This document shows positions 24,837 to 35,429 of a stretch of DNA of 64,000 nt, in pieces. Location of the stretch: the NCBI GenBank assembly GCA_020746875.1, contig JAGTJL010000008.1, forward strand, positions 1,116,001-1,180,000, read 5' to 3'. The translations under genes were made by a program, and so were the position numbers. The notes under the pieces were generated by a model. It worked only from the letters and a program-made list of their open reading frames with translations, did not search any database and was not told the DNA's origin. The DNA is from Rhexocercosporidium sp. MPI-PUGE-AT-0058. Its lineage: Eukaryota; Ascomycota; Leotiomycetes; Helotiales. The first letter of the stretch is position 1. The number at the start of each line of letters is the position of its first letter.

Positions 24837-26047
24837 ATGAATCCTGACTTGCATTGCGCATAGCCATTCAGAACAAGAACCTCATATCTCGAAACGGGAA
24901 AAGTCATCTCAATCGGCGCCAATGACTTACCGGCATCCTTCAAGAAGATGTTACAAGCACGCCTCCTCTGCAAAGGACCTCAGACTCGTCTCCTTCCATC
25001 CCCTCTCCTTTCCGACGATGAAGGATTGAAGATTTGGAATCGCATAACGACTATGCCAGATTACTATCAGACAAGGGATGAGATCGAATTGCTTGAGCGC
25101 AATGGACGATAGATCGCTGAGCATATCGTGCCGGGTTGTACGATTCTTGATCTCGGTAGTGGGTCAGTATTTCTTACTAACACCTATTATTGAGGAACAA
25201 TATCTTCCTCTGCATGTAGTACAGTACAGTACATATGTACTAATATTTTCTGCAGGAACGTCAGCAAAGTCAAGCCTCTCCTCGACGAACTCGAAGCACT
25301 GAAGCGACGCACAACCTACTTCGCTCTCGACCTTTCACGCCAAAGTCTCCTCGAGGCAATGGCCTACCTAAACCCCCGCTACAAACACATTTCCTGCTTC
25401 GGTCTGTGGGGCTCTTTCGACGACGGTCTGAAATGGGCACAAATGATCCCCGGCCCACGCCTCTTCCTCTCTCTCGGCTCCATCTACGGCAACGACTTCT
25501 TCGACACGGCAGTCAAGCGGATGCGACCTCTCGCCAACCCCCTGCGAGCTGATGACCGCCTCCTCCTGGGCATGGATGGGACATCCAATCTAGACGATAT
25601 CTGGAACTCATACCATGACCGAGACGGCGAATTCGAGAAATTTATGCGGAATGGCTTGGTGCATTCGAATCGCGTGCTGCAGCATCATTGGTATAATGCC
25701 GAGGATTGGGACGTGGTGGGTGCTGTTGCAACGAAGCCAGCTATCATGCATCGGTTTGTCTTTCGTGCGAGGAGAGAAGTGTCTTGCGCGGCGCTGGATC
25801 TGCATTTCAAGGCTGGGGAGGAGATTGATTGCTATGAGGCTTTTAAATATGGACCTGAGACTATGCGCAGACAATTTGCTTTGAATGGCTTGAAGGAGAT
25901 CGGAATTTGGACGTCTCCATCGGAGAGAATCAGTAAGTCGCTTAATCCATGCTCTCAAGTTCTCTAGCTAACTCATACGAAAACACAGACCAGTATCTGC
26001 TCCGCAGATCCAAAGAAGAAGAGAAAGGTGTCACAGAAATATTTTGA
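24837..26047 (+). pseudogene. EasF/EgtD-like SAM-dependent methyltransferase, two premature stops
   Basis: Exons 24837..25162, 25256..25932 and 25989..26047 sum to 354 codons, matching the ~340-350 aa histidine/tryptophan N-methyltransferase family (EgtD, EasF; PF10017-type). Visible blocks are LPSPLLSDDEGLKIWNRI, the SAM motif IVPGCTILDLGSGN, TYFALDLSRQSLLEAM, CFGLWGSFDDGL, RLFLSLGSIYGNDF and GNDFFDTAV; the C-terminus ends YLLRRSKEEEKG. Two TAG codons interrupt it at 24861-24863 (HCA*PF) and 25110-25112 (NGR*IAEH). Both are compatible with CAG-to-TAG. Intron boundaries remain perfect and there are no indels, so loss is recent. Related enzymes methylate dimethylallyltryptophan, histidine or similar amino acids; the ancestral substrate is unknown. 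The second half stays open, so a truncated product is possible. Confidence 0.8.
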
Positions 26048-26571
26048 GGGTTATGTGAGGATGTTTACTCTGTATGGGGTTCGCTCGCTTAGTCCATGGG
26101 TCTTGACTCGGAGCTATGTTTGTTTGGGTTTTTTATCTTTGGAGAGACAAGAACTGTATCACGGCATCCCGAAATGAAACACTGTTCACTTCAATGATAC
26201 GTCACAAAAATATTGAAGTATTACAAAACAAAGTAAAATTTCGGTTATTTATTTGTCTACAAAGACTCTAAAAGCAGGTACAGGTAGTCAGGCAAGTTTC
26301 CGGGCGCCATTCGACCACAAACGTAGGGGAGAAGAAACGAGAGAATTTCGATTTACTTCACTAGAAGAAGACGACGGCATTGTACTGAGGCAGAGAATGC
26401 GAACAAAAAATGATGGACCGATTAAATTGATATAATTCATTGAGCTACAAAATGACCACGCCGACGTGCTGAAATAGAAACTCTTTGGCTACTCGTTAGC
26501 TCCTTTCATGGCCAAATCTGGACTGACTTCGAAGTAGAAACCCCATGGCTATTCTCTTGTTCACTCAACAA
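26048..26571. other. Convergent intergenic region, no gene seen
   Basis: An AT-rich gap between the methyltransferase relic and the hydrolase stop codon. Only short random frames are present. Confidence 0.5.
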
Positions 26572-27435
26572 TCATATTCCGTTCTTAGCCAAGAAGTCCA
26601 ACATCAACTTCCCAATCTCCGCAGTCATAGTCTCAACAGCGAAATGTCCCGTATCTAACAAGTGAATCTCCGCATTTGGCAAATCCCTCTTGAAAGCAGT
26701 CGCGCCAGGCGGGACGAAGATCGCGTCGTTCTTTCCCCAGAAGGCAATGAGCGGGACTTGAGACTTGCGAAAGTATTCTTGGAAGAGAGGGTAGAGTGGA
26801 AGGTTGGTGCGGTAATCGTACAAGAGATCAAGCTGGATCTGGTTGTTTCCGGGCCGCTCCATCAACGCCCAGTCAAGGAAAGGAGCTTCAGGTGCGACGG
26901 GCTGGTCGTGAGATCCGTTGGTGTATTGCCATTTTGTGGCCTCGAGACTGAGGAGAGCTTTTTGGATCACAATTCTTTGTTCGGGGGTGTCTTCCTTCCA
27001 CAGGGCTTGAAGTGGAGCCCAGAATTCGCCGAGCCCCTCCTCGTACGCGTTGCCGTTCTGTGAAAAGATTGCCTGGATAGCCTCTGGTCGCTGGAGAGCG
27101 AGACGGAATCCAGTAGGTCCTCCGTAGTCGAAAACGTAGGGAGAGAATTTCGTGATCTTGAGGACATCGAGGAATGCACCGATGCTGGTTGCGATGTTCT
27201 CGAAGGAGTAGACGTAGCTACGCTCTGTGGGGACTTCTGTGAAACCGTACCCTGGGAGATCTGGTGCCACGACATGGTATTTGTGACTGAGAAGCGGAAT
27301 GAGATTTCTGAACTGGTGAGAAGAACTTGGGAAGCCATGGAGTAGGAGAATAACTGGTGCATCCTTGGGGCCGGCTTCTCGGTAGAAGATTTTCAGGCCG
27401 TCGGCCTCGATGAGGTTGGTGGTATAAGCAGACAT
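26572..27435 (-). CDS. Alpha/beta-hydrolase, epoxide hydrolase / haloalkane dehalogenase-like
   Basis: An intronless 287-aa frame. Residues 33-36 are the oxyanion-hole motif HGFP. The nucleophile elbow is VFDYGGPTGFRLA with Asp103, an aspartate as in soluble epoxide hydrolases and haloalkane dehalogenases rather than the serine of esterases. A likely catalytic acid is Asp237 (AFWGKNDAIF) and the catalytic His is His264 (DTGHFAVE). A cap region spans about 130-220. No signal peptide is present, so it is probably cytosolic. Predicted reaction is hydrolysis of an epoxide or C-halogen bond via an aspartyl ester; the substrate is unknown. It lies between a dead methyltransferase and an intact P450, which may be remnants of one pathway, but this is inference. 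The ATG at 27435 gives the standard N-terminus. Confidence 0.9.
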   Translation of the reverse strand: MSAYTTNLIEADGLKIFYREAGPKDAPVILLLHGFPSSSHQFRNLIPLLSHKYHVVAPDLPGYGFTEVPTERSYVYSFENIATSIGAFLDVLKITKFSPYVFDYGGPTGFRLALQRPEAIQAIFSQNGNAYEEGLGEFWAPLQALWKEDTPEQRIVIQKALLSLEATKWQYTNGSHDQPVAPEAPFLDWALMERPGNNQIQLDLLYDYRTNLPLYPLFQEYFRKSQVPLIAFWGKNDAIFVPPGATAFKRDLPNAEIHLLDTGHFAVETMTAEIGKLMLDFLAKNGI

Positions 27436-28084
27436 GGCTTTGAATTGGTGTTTGTTTGTGTTTGAGAATGTTGAATATGTAGATGATGTTGGAATATGGT
27501 CTTATCGAGAGGGAATCTGTCCTGGTTATATATCCCTCCAGAGCAGAAAATAAAATTACTACATAGTAACAGCTGCAACTGCAATCGCGCAATAATTTCT
27601 GTGAGATCTTGCAGGGTTACAAACTTTGAGTCTGACCAGGCACGCAATATTGGCTCAATCCTGGACTTTTGGCTCAAGAATGACGATAGTGGGGATTTGG
27701 GCGTCGTTTGTAAGCGGCCACATTTCGAAGTTGGAGCAAATCTCCTCCTTCTCATTGGACGAGCAATGCTGCAGCCTTGTAAGTCGCTTTGCATATATGT
27801 GGAGTGATTGATCATCCAAGAATTCACAACCACGAGAGTTGAGCAAGGCTAGATTGGTCGTTGTTTGGAGGGCGCAAATGCCTACAAAAACCTCGGGTTT
27901 TGAAGTGTCGGCCGTCGTAAGCCAATGACAAGCTTCTGTTTCGCGACTTAGGCGAGTGAGATTCCAAAGATTCCAAATGGAGCACGATGTGTGACGCCCA
28001 GATTTAGTAATCAGACTGCTGGTGCTTCCGCGGGGTTGTTTTTCGCTAAACCCAATCAGATTTCGGACGCCAATTAAACATCTA
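27436..28084. other. Intergenic region, no gene seen
   Basis: It holds the promoter side of the hydrolase gene and the 3' side of the P450 gene. The minus-strand frame continuing upstream of the hydrolase start is not coding-like. Confidence 0.5.
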
Positions 28085-29984
28085 CTAGGTTCGATCCTCC
28101 CACATCATGACCTGACAAGGAAGACCACCTTCCATTGGTAACGTGAGACTATTCTTGCTGATTCTATCTTTTTCGTCCATAAGCTTGAAGTTGAACTTAG
28201 CCTGCAGAGTAGCGATTACTTGCACTGCAACCGAAACAGCCATGGTCTTGCCCAAACAAGTTCTTGGGCCGCCGTTGAATACTGGGTACTCGAACGCGGG
28301 TTTTGATACTAAAGATCCGTCTTCTAACCACCTCTCTGGCTTAAACTCCTCGGCATCCCCACCCCAGATCAGTGTCGATCGATTCATAGCCCAGGTACAC
28401 CAAACAAGGATGGAATCCTTGGGCAGGTATGTACCATCTGGTAGAGTCGTGGCCTTTTCACACTGCTTGAGCTCGAATGGGACAGGTGGATACAGTCTAA
28501 GCGCTTCGTAGAACACGGCTGTAACATACGGGAGTGCAATAGGTCGAAATATAGTAGTATCGAAGCCCTGGTTACTGCCATTTGGTGATGTACCTGGCGT
28601 CAATGAGGGGTCGAGCTGAGCTACGTGCATCACCTCCCGTCTGACTTCTTCGGCCTTCCTGGGATTTCGCATGAGCAGGTAGAATGTCCATGTCAGTGCC
28701 TGTGCAGTTGTGTCCCTACCTGAAAAGAGTTAATGAATGGGGCCAATAGAACCTGCTATCTATTTTGGCTCACCGGCAGAAAGATAATTCAAAGCAGCAT
28801 CTGCAACCAAGTCTCGGTCGTCAATGGAATCTAGCAAGGAATTGATCAGAGTTCCAGACATCAAGTCTAAGGGGGAATCAGTTCCGGTCATTTTGCTCTT
28901 CCTGGTTTGAATAGCATTGGCGACGATCATGGAACCAAACGCCTTAACTTGTGCAACCGAATCCCTAAATGTACCACCAAGAAAGATCTCACTGATCTGC
29001 CACAACGGGTTCTGGAACCTTTCTCCCGTGGCACCAGAAGCATAGTCAAAAGCCTTAGAAACGGGATCCGAATTGTGTATATCCATCTGTGTAACCATTT
29101 AGCTGCAGGTAACCGGCTGACATTCAAGAAGCCACAAGATGTACGTACATTGTAAGCCATTCTACCCATAAGTTGCGTTGTCAACTCGTGAAGTATTTCC
29201 TCCAAATCAACTACAGACCCTTGCTCGACTTCTGAGAGGCTTTTTACAGTCGCATCGAGGTAGGCAGGAAGTGCCACATCCATCAGGACTTTCAGATTGG
29301 CGTTGTTCAGGAAATGCAGACCGGCCTTTCGCTGGACTTTCCATAATTCACCGTCTGCATTGATGATACCATTTCCTAGCATTTGTAAGCAGATGCATCT
29401 GAAACAGTCGAGAACAAAATCCTACCGAAAAGATCCCATGATCTCCTCTTGAAGAAGTCTCCTTTGGCAAATACGCCCTCGTGTTTGAATACATATTCCA
29501 GGTTCTTCGGATCATTGATCACTACCCCAGGAGGCAGAGACGGCACTGATATTTGGAATGTTTCGAATCCGAACTGACGCTCGCATTTCACAAACCAAGA
29601 GAACAGCTTGTGGCGCGCTTGTAAGAACAGGATACCATTGCCTACCAGAGGTAAGGTGTTTGGTGGCCGTCTTGAAGGATGTGTCAGCGAGCTCTTCTAA
29701 GCACAGTATTTCGCATTTCTCTTCGCATTCCCTTCCGCATTCACAGCGATCACCCACTCTGGTGAAGAGCACCAGAAACATGGGGGAAGAGAACTGTCTT
29801 CAGAGGTACCAGTGTCCTGATTCCAATGTCCAGTGACGTGTTAAAATGGTACGATTGAGACTTCAAAAGAGACTCTAACTGACCTCAAAGCGAGTCCATT
29901 TCTCCTTATAATTGGTCTACTAAACAGAAAATACGCAGCAGAGCACACAAACAAAAAGAGAATGAAAAGTGTTGACGCGTGCAT
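28085..29984 (-). CDS. Cytochrome P450 monooxygenase (microsomal, CYP52-like heme motif)
   Basis: Model: complement(join(28085..28719, 28774..29086, 29149..29375, 29426..29670, 29884..29984)), 506 aa. Residues 1-26 are a hydrophobic anchor (TLFILFLFVCSAAYFLF) followed by a basic stop and the proline-rich hinge (RRPPNTLPLVGNG). The I-helix oxygen-activation motif is AGRDTTAQALTW, the ExxR motif is in EALRLYPPVPFE and the heme-binding loop is FNGGPRTCLGKTMA with its axial Cys. The first intron (213 nt) is long. Its acceptor was chosen because it joins the anchor directly to the hinge, and nearer acceptors lead to stops. Expected location is the ER membrane, working with NADPH-P450 reductase. 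Relatives with this heme loop hydroxylate alkyl chains; the substrate here is not determinable. All key residues are intact. Confidence 0.93.
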
Positions 29985-30153
29985 TTCGAGATGTACGAAT
30001 GAAGCTGAGATGCATCAAGGAAGTCGAAAGTAGTGTTCACTTGGCGCTAGCCTCGCGTTCTGTCTCAGCCGTGTCAGTGACATCCTCAAACCGTATTAAT
30101 CTTCCTCTCCCTCTTGCTCCACATCACCAATTGAACTTCAACAATAACTTACC
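29985..30153. promoter_or_regulatory. 169-bp shared divergent promoter region
   Basis: Only 169 bp separates the P450 start (minus) from the start of the next gene (plus), so both promoters must lie or overlap here. It contains a C/T-rich stretch (CTTCCTCTCCCTCTTGCTCC) just before the + strand start. No TATA box is obvious. Confidence 0.6.
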
Positions 30154-31254
30154 ATGGTTCTTCTTTGCCCCCGCATACATTTCTATGAGATCAATGATCA
30201 GGCCTGGTACGTAGACCCATCTAATTGCTCTGCAAAGACTTTTACAGCAACTGACCGTGGCAAATCTAGGTTCCCTCAATACCTCCGCGAGAAAGTCCAG
30301 TCATGCCTCACCCTCTGCTGGACATTCCGAATGCCCGTCTTGCAAAAAGCATCACCAGCCCAGCTCGTCGCCAGCACACTCTACCGCACCCTCGCCGACG
30401 ATGTCGGGAACTACACTTACGTTGACTTCTGCGCTGGCGCAGGTGGTCCTACGCCCTTCATCGAGAAAGATCTGAACGCACAACTCTCCTCGCGAACTCC
30501 AGCCTCTCCATACACCGCATCTGTCAATGCCTCCAAAGCGGCATTGAATCCGCGATCTCCTCGAACAGTCACGTCGCCTCGAAACCTCTCGGCGGATAAC
30601 GGTGCGGTGCAGTTCATCCTGACGGATATACACCCCCATATCCCAGATTGGACGGATGCTTCGAAGCGTAGTGAGAATCTGAGTTTCGTTTCCGATCCGG
30701 TGGACGCGGCGAATGCGCCTGCGAGTCTTAATGGGACGGATGGGAGGAAGATATTCAGGCTGTATAATTTGGCATTTCACCATTTTGAGGATAAGCTTGG
30801 TTTGGATATCTTGCGAAATACTATTGAGACGGCTGATGGTTTTGGGTGAGTTCCTTACCTCAGTATTGAAAAGAAGAAGAAGAATATGAAGAAGAAAATT
30901 GGCATTCTATGAGGGAAGACTGACAAGCTATGCAGGATCTTCGAGCTCCAAGAGAGGACCTTCTCATCCTTACTCACCATCTGTGCCTTGGGTCTATTGA
31001 TGTTCGCCATTACCCCATTCTACTTCTGGCGATCTCCCGGGCATCTCTTCTTTACGTATATCATACCTATCATACCATTCGTTCTAGTCTTTGATGGATA
31101 TGTCTCCTCGTTACGGACCAGGAGTCCCGAGGAGGTACAGGCTCTGATGAAGGATTGTGGAGCGTCTTGCGACGGTTGGACTGTCAAGAGCGGTCATGAA
31201 CAACATACTTGGCCCACGGGTTACATGACCTGGGTTATTGGCATCAAGAAGTAA
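30154..31254 (+). CDS. Conserved fungal membrane protein with SAM-methyltransferase-like motif
   Basis: Model: join(30154..30206, 30270..30845, 30936..31254), 315 aa. The central part contains YVDFCAGAGGPTPFIEKDLN, which resembles methyltransferase motif I (hydrophobic-D-x-C-A-G-A-G-G), then FILTDIHPHIPDW, resembling motif II, and later RLYNLAFHHFED. The C-terminal third has two hydrophobic helices (LLTICALGLLMFAITPFYFW and FFTYIIPIIPFVLVF), followed by a short region ending TGYMTWVIGIKK. A Rossmann-like domain tied to two membrane helices suggests a membrane-associated methyltransferase or a degenerate relative. I do not recognise a named family. Both introns have consensus splice sites and keep frame. 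It shares a very short promoter with the P450. Confidence 0.82.
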
Positions 31255-31408
31255 GTAATGTAGCCAAGTAGTATATACATATATACCCCAATATGCCTAG
31301 ATCCAATATCTAACATGAAATATCCACCTCCGCAAACTGCGCAGACATGCAAATTATGCTATGAGAAACCCGGCTTGATGTATGTTTTGATATCGATATA
31401 TTAATTCC

Positions 31409-32343
31409 TCAAGGAGGATTATCATGTCTCGTCATAACAAAACCAAAATACTCAAACCCCCCTCCCCCATCAGGATCTACCAAAGTTTCAACCTCTAAAC
31501 TCCACTTATCCTCTCTTAACAGGAACTGCTTCATGAAATGCGGCTGTCGATACGTGATATACAACCACTTCCCACCCGGCTTCAGAACCCTAGCAACCTA
31601 CACCACAATTAGCATCTCACCCTCGCCAAGCTCCTAAGTCCAAATAGCAGAAAGAAGGTCACATAAAAGCACGTACCTGGTCCACATAAGCACCAACATA
31701 CTCCCTAACATCCTCCGGCGGATTCCACAAACTCCCATGCAGGAACGCATCAAGCGTGCTCTTGTCAATCGCAGCATCAATAGACGCGTCCTGGAATTCT
31801 AGTTGCCGTACGTCCATGACAGACCATATTTGTCCTAGACTGGCGTACTTTGTCATCATGGCGTTGATGACTACCTCTGAGAAATCGACGTTGATCTGGT
31901 GCTTATACCCTTCTGAGTAGAGGTCGGATGTTAATGTCTATATCAATAGATAAGTAATGTTAGTGAAAGCCTGGCTGGATCATGTAAACTCAGATCAGAT
32001 GAAAACAAAACTCAACTTCTTGAGACGAAAGCACCTTCAGACCCCCAAGAAAGAAAAGTCAAAGACCAAAGAATAAGAAGCATTAGAACAATGCAAAAGA
32101 TAAAATCAAATAAAAACTAACACTATTCCCACACCCCAAATGCAAGACCACCTCCTCACCCCCAGGACTCGGTAACCACTTCTGGAAGAATGCCCTTAGC
32201 TTATGGTAGTCCCGAAACCACTCATACGAGGGCATATCCGTACCCGTTAGTTCGGCTCCGTTGTCGTCTGTGAGTTGTCCTGCATATCGGTTGTCCCAGA
32301 ACTCGGGCCTGCAGAGCTCTTCGAGTTCTTTTTCCGAGGACAT
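31409..32343 (-). CDS. Class I SAM-dependent methyltransferase (EEF1A-lysine methyltransferase/METTL13-like)
   Basis: Model: complement(join(31409..31597, 31677..31937, 32122..32343)), 223 aa. The N-terminus has the EFWDNRYAG block typical of the eEF1A-KMT4/METTL13 group, then W(F)xDY (YEWFRDYHKLRAFF), motif I VVLHLGCGNSTLTSDLY, motif II QINVDFSEVVI, an SVMDVRQLEFQDASIDAAID block and the VLKPGGKWLYITYRQPHF strand. Known members methylate lysines of translation elongation factor 1A in the cytosol; applying that to this protein is inference. The 184-nt first intron uses a GTTAGT donor, and each exon length is a multiple of three. The size is normal for the family. Confidence 0.88.
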
Positions 32344-33203
32344 GGTTGATTTTGGTATACATGTGTATGAGTATCTGTGGTTTGGGAGAGTGTTGGTCCT
32401 GGTGAGCTTTGGGGAGGAACGTGGCACGCCTGGAGGGTGAAGATTGAGCTGGTGGGGTTTTAGCGAGGGTGGGGCGAACCTGATATTTTTTTGCTTGAGC
32501 GAGACAACATGGAAGAGAACGAGCTTGATTGAACCTTCCTTCCTTCTTCTCCAATACTTTAAGACTTTAGAGGAACAAAACAAAAGAGTCTTGCTCGCTT
32601 CTAGTCTTTCATACTTCAATACCCCTGGAAATTGGTTTGTTATCTTTGAATGTGAAGAGCTCCATTCCTGAACCTGTACTCGTCATTGGTCGACATTGGT
32701 GTAATAATGAACGACTACTTAGCCGGGTAAAGTCAAAGATAGTGGGAAACGTACAAATAGCAAACCTCGAGACGAATATACACTCCCTTGTAAACCCAAA
32801 AGTCTTCAAGGTGAAGCACCTAAGTTGGAACAGTAGGGTAAGGAGATGAAAGAGATACTCTCATGAAGCAGAATTTCAATCTGAAGGAAGCCGAAGGAGG
32901 AAAGCTGAATTGTGCAGGACGAGGCTTTGTATGATCCCACTTGCAATTCTAGGTCACTGAGATCAGGTCGAGCTTGAAAAGACTTGGCCAGCCTAGGAAT
33001 GAAAGAATCCTGCATACTGCGATCAATAGATCTGCTTCAACAAATTCCTTATAGCTGAGGGAAATGTATTGAATCGTTATAGCCTGGAAATTTGCTTGTT
33101 GATAGGTAACAAACCCTTCCAGTGCGACCCCTCTTCGTAACTGAGCTGTGAAGCGATACCGAGTTTATATACCCCAACCGTAACAAAATGTCATGACCTA
33201 AAA
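32344..33203. other. Intergenic region, no gene seen
   Basis: It holds the upstream region of the methyltransferase gene and the 3' region of the NSE2 gene. Small open frames on both strands lack any protein-like feature. Confidence 0.5.
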
Positions 33204-34690
33204 TCAATTCATACTCATTTCCTCATCCGAGTCCATCGAAGCTGCGGGTTGACTTGGAGCCATGCTCAAACCACGGCTTCGAGCTCTTTCACGCTTAATT
33301 CTCGCAGCTTTGGCTCTCTTGTTCTCCTCGTCAACATCCACACCGTCATTATCATCGTCGTCAATCTCTTCGGGCCTATTCCGCTGTGTGCCGCGTGGAA
33401 GCCCATCATCTTCATCGTCATCAACGTTGTCTTGAGCCTTTTCTTGCTTGATAGCCCGCTGGACTTTCCTGGCCATGAGCTCATCTTTCACATAATCCTC
33501 CATCGCAACCATCTTACTTGTTAGCTTGTTTCTCCTATTTACTGGAATTTGAGTCACTTACCGCATCGCACCCAGTTTGCGGGCATTTCGCCACTTTCCG
33601 ATTATTGTTCGAGCCCTGATATACACGCCCTTCCGTCCTATGATAGCCCGCGAGTGCTTCTCTGTCTATCGTGTGCTTGCACTTGTTATTCGTTACGGGG
33701 TCTTTGAAGTATTGCAAGGTGAGAGGACACTTCAGACTCTCCGTTGCACCCTTAATTTCAATCTCGTCATCACTGTCATCATCATTCGCATTATGACGCC
33801 GCCTGCGGGAAGTGGAGCTTGTATCATTCTCTTCAGGGAACCATGTGCTTGGGTGAGGGACGTTGGAGCGGGAATTAGGATTTTGAGCATCGTGTAGGAT
33901 TTGCTTAAAGGTCTTGTAATCGTTGTTATCGGCATATCTGTGATGAAGTCAGCTTGTGTCACTTGAGTGAGTAGTCTACTACGTACCTGGACCGCTTGCT
34001 TTGCGATGCATATTTTGCGGCCCGATCTTCTTTCGCTTGTCGAAGTAGCTCTACTGCGCTCATATTGTCTGGATCTGCTGCAAGCGGCTCAATCTCCTCT
34101 TCCTCTTGGTCCTCATCGTCGCTTCCAACATCCCTACGTCTTCGAGGAGCAGCCCGTCGAGGCACAGGTGCATCATTAAGCTCCCGAATGACTTCCTTCA
34201 TGATAGTGTCTTGCATTGAGAGCTCATCGCCATAATCGATAAGTTCTCTCATTGCCTCCTCAGCCTGAGTAGTAAACTTATCATTGGCCCGCTCAAATCC
34301 CTTCAAGACGGTCTCGTCCTTCGTCTCCCCCTCCGTTCTGTCCTCATCTGCCACGCCCTCTCGTCGTCGCCTTTCAACAGCTTTGGGGAAGGCCTCCTTT
34401 CGTGCCACAAGACGATCGTTGCTCTCTGCCGCAGCGTTTCTGATGACCGCCTTTGCATTATCCAGATGCTTCTTGTATTTGCCATAGTCATAAGTATTGC
34501 TGAGACTATCCAAGGCCTGCTGAGCTTGAGCCGAGAGTGCGCATACAGGAGGTTCGTATGGAGGGAGCTCGGTCTGACGCGCAGGCTGGCGAGCAGGAGT
34601 TTCGGAGGCATGTTGTTGCTGTTGGCGACGAGGAGCAGGCGATGCTGCGTCGTTCATGCGCGACCTAGAGACGAGCCTTCTGTTATTCAT
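33204..34690 (-). CDS. NSE2: E3 SUMO ligase of the SMC5/6 complex, Nse2/Mms21-like
   Basis: Model: complement(join(33204..33512, 33562..33937, 33987..34690)), 462 aa. The N-terminal half is helical and charged, as needed for binding the Smc5 coiled coil, with a disordered Gln/Arg-rich start. The SP-RING is clear: CPLTLQYFKDPVTNNKCKHT, then REALAGYHR, and KCPQTGCDA, giving the C-x(n)-C-x-H-x(n)-C-x(4)-C zinc pattern of Siz/PIAS-type ligases; the last pair is split by the third exon junction. A conserved helix follows (MEDYVKDELMARKVQRAIKQ), then an acidic and basic tail of about 70 residues. Known role: sumoylation within SMC5/6 during recombinational repair. It is longer than yeast Mms21 (267 aa), mostly because of the disordered linker and tail. 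Confidence 0.9.
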
Positions 34691-35429
34691 CGTGGCGGCA
34701 GGTCTGTTGAATCAAGATTAAGTTGGTTGGTGATCTTGTTGTGAAGTTCGTTGGGGACATGAGTGAGGAAGACGCGCAGGGCTGGAGAGACGCGAAGTCG
34801 GGATAATGTCGGTAGAGCTTGAGGGGTGGCTTAGCTAAGGTACGAAAGTACCTTTCTCGAGCAGCGAAAGGCGCTAATGATTGCAACAGCAAGCCAGAAC
34901 GACATTCTTTGGATTGGATCTTTATATGTCACAGGCTGTTTACCTAGCCACAGTGGTTCTTGGTCCGTATCTTCACTTCCGTTGTTATTCTCACCGCAGA
35001 CTTAAGCCCCTATACTGTTCGCACGAGCTCAATGGCACGGGCAGCCTTCTTCAGCCCTGCTCCAATCATCCAATTAGAATCCAGGACTTCCAGCCCTCAA
35101 GATTTCATCAACCTGCGCCTCACAATTGTGGGTAACCGGCCCGATACGGCATAGTTTAGTCTTGACAGCAGGAGCGGCTGTCTCTTCCTCATCCTTCCAG
35201 CCTGGCCGGAGGTCTCAATACACTATTGGATCACTACAGTATCCCTAGCAAGCCTGGCCTCTCATATAACACTCCAACTCCACTACCAGTGGCGTACCTG
35301 CAATTTTCAGTAACAGATGAGTAATGTCTTGAGACCGAAGTCTGGCACAATCAGATCGATCCCTTCTCATCTAGGTTGCTCGGAGGCGTCAGCTGGAGGA
35401 ATCTGATCTGACATCAACATCTATTCGCT
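34691..35429. other. Divergent intergenic region, no gene seen
   Basis: The shared upstream region of NSE2 (minus) and the Zn2Cys6 regulator (plus). Only short random frames are present. Confidence 0.5.

Noticed and set aside
29512..29781. 90-codon Cys-rich minus-strand frame upstream of the P450 body
   Set aside because: It lies mostly in the P450's first intron and the rest is out of frame with the hinge region. Using it as an exon leads to a stop before the P450 fold.
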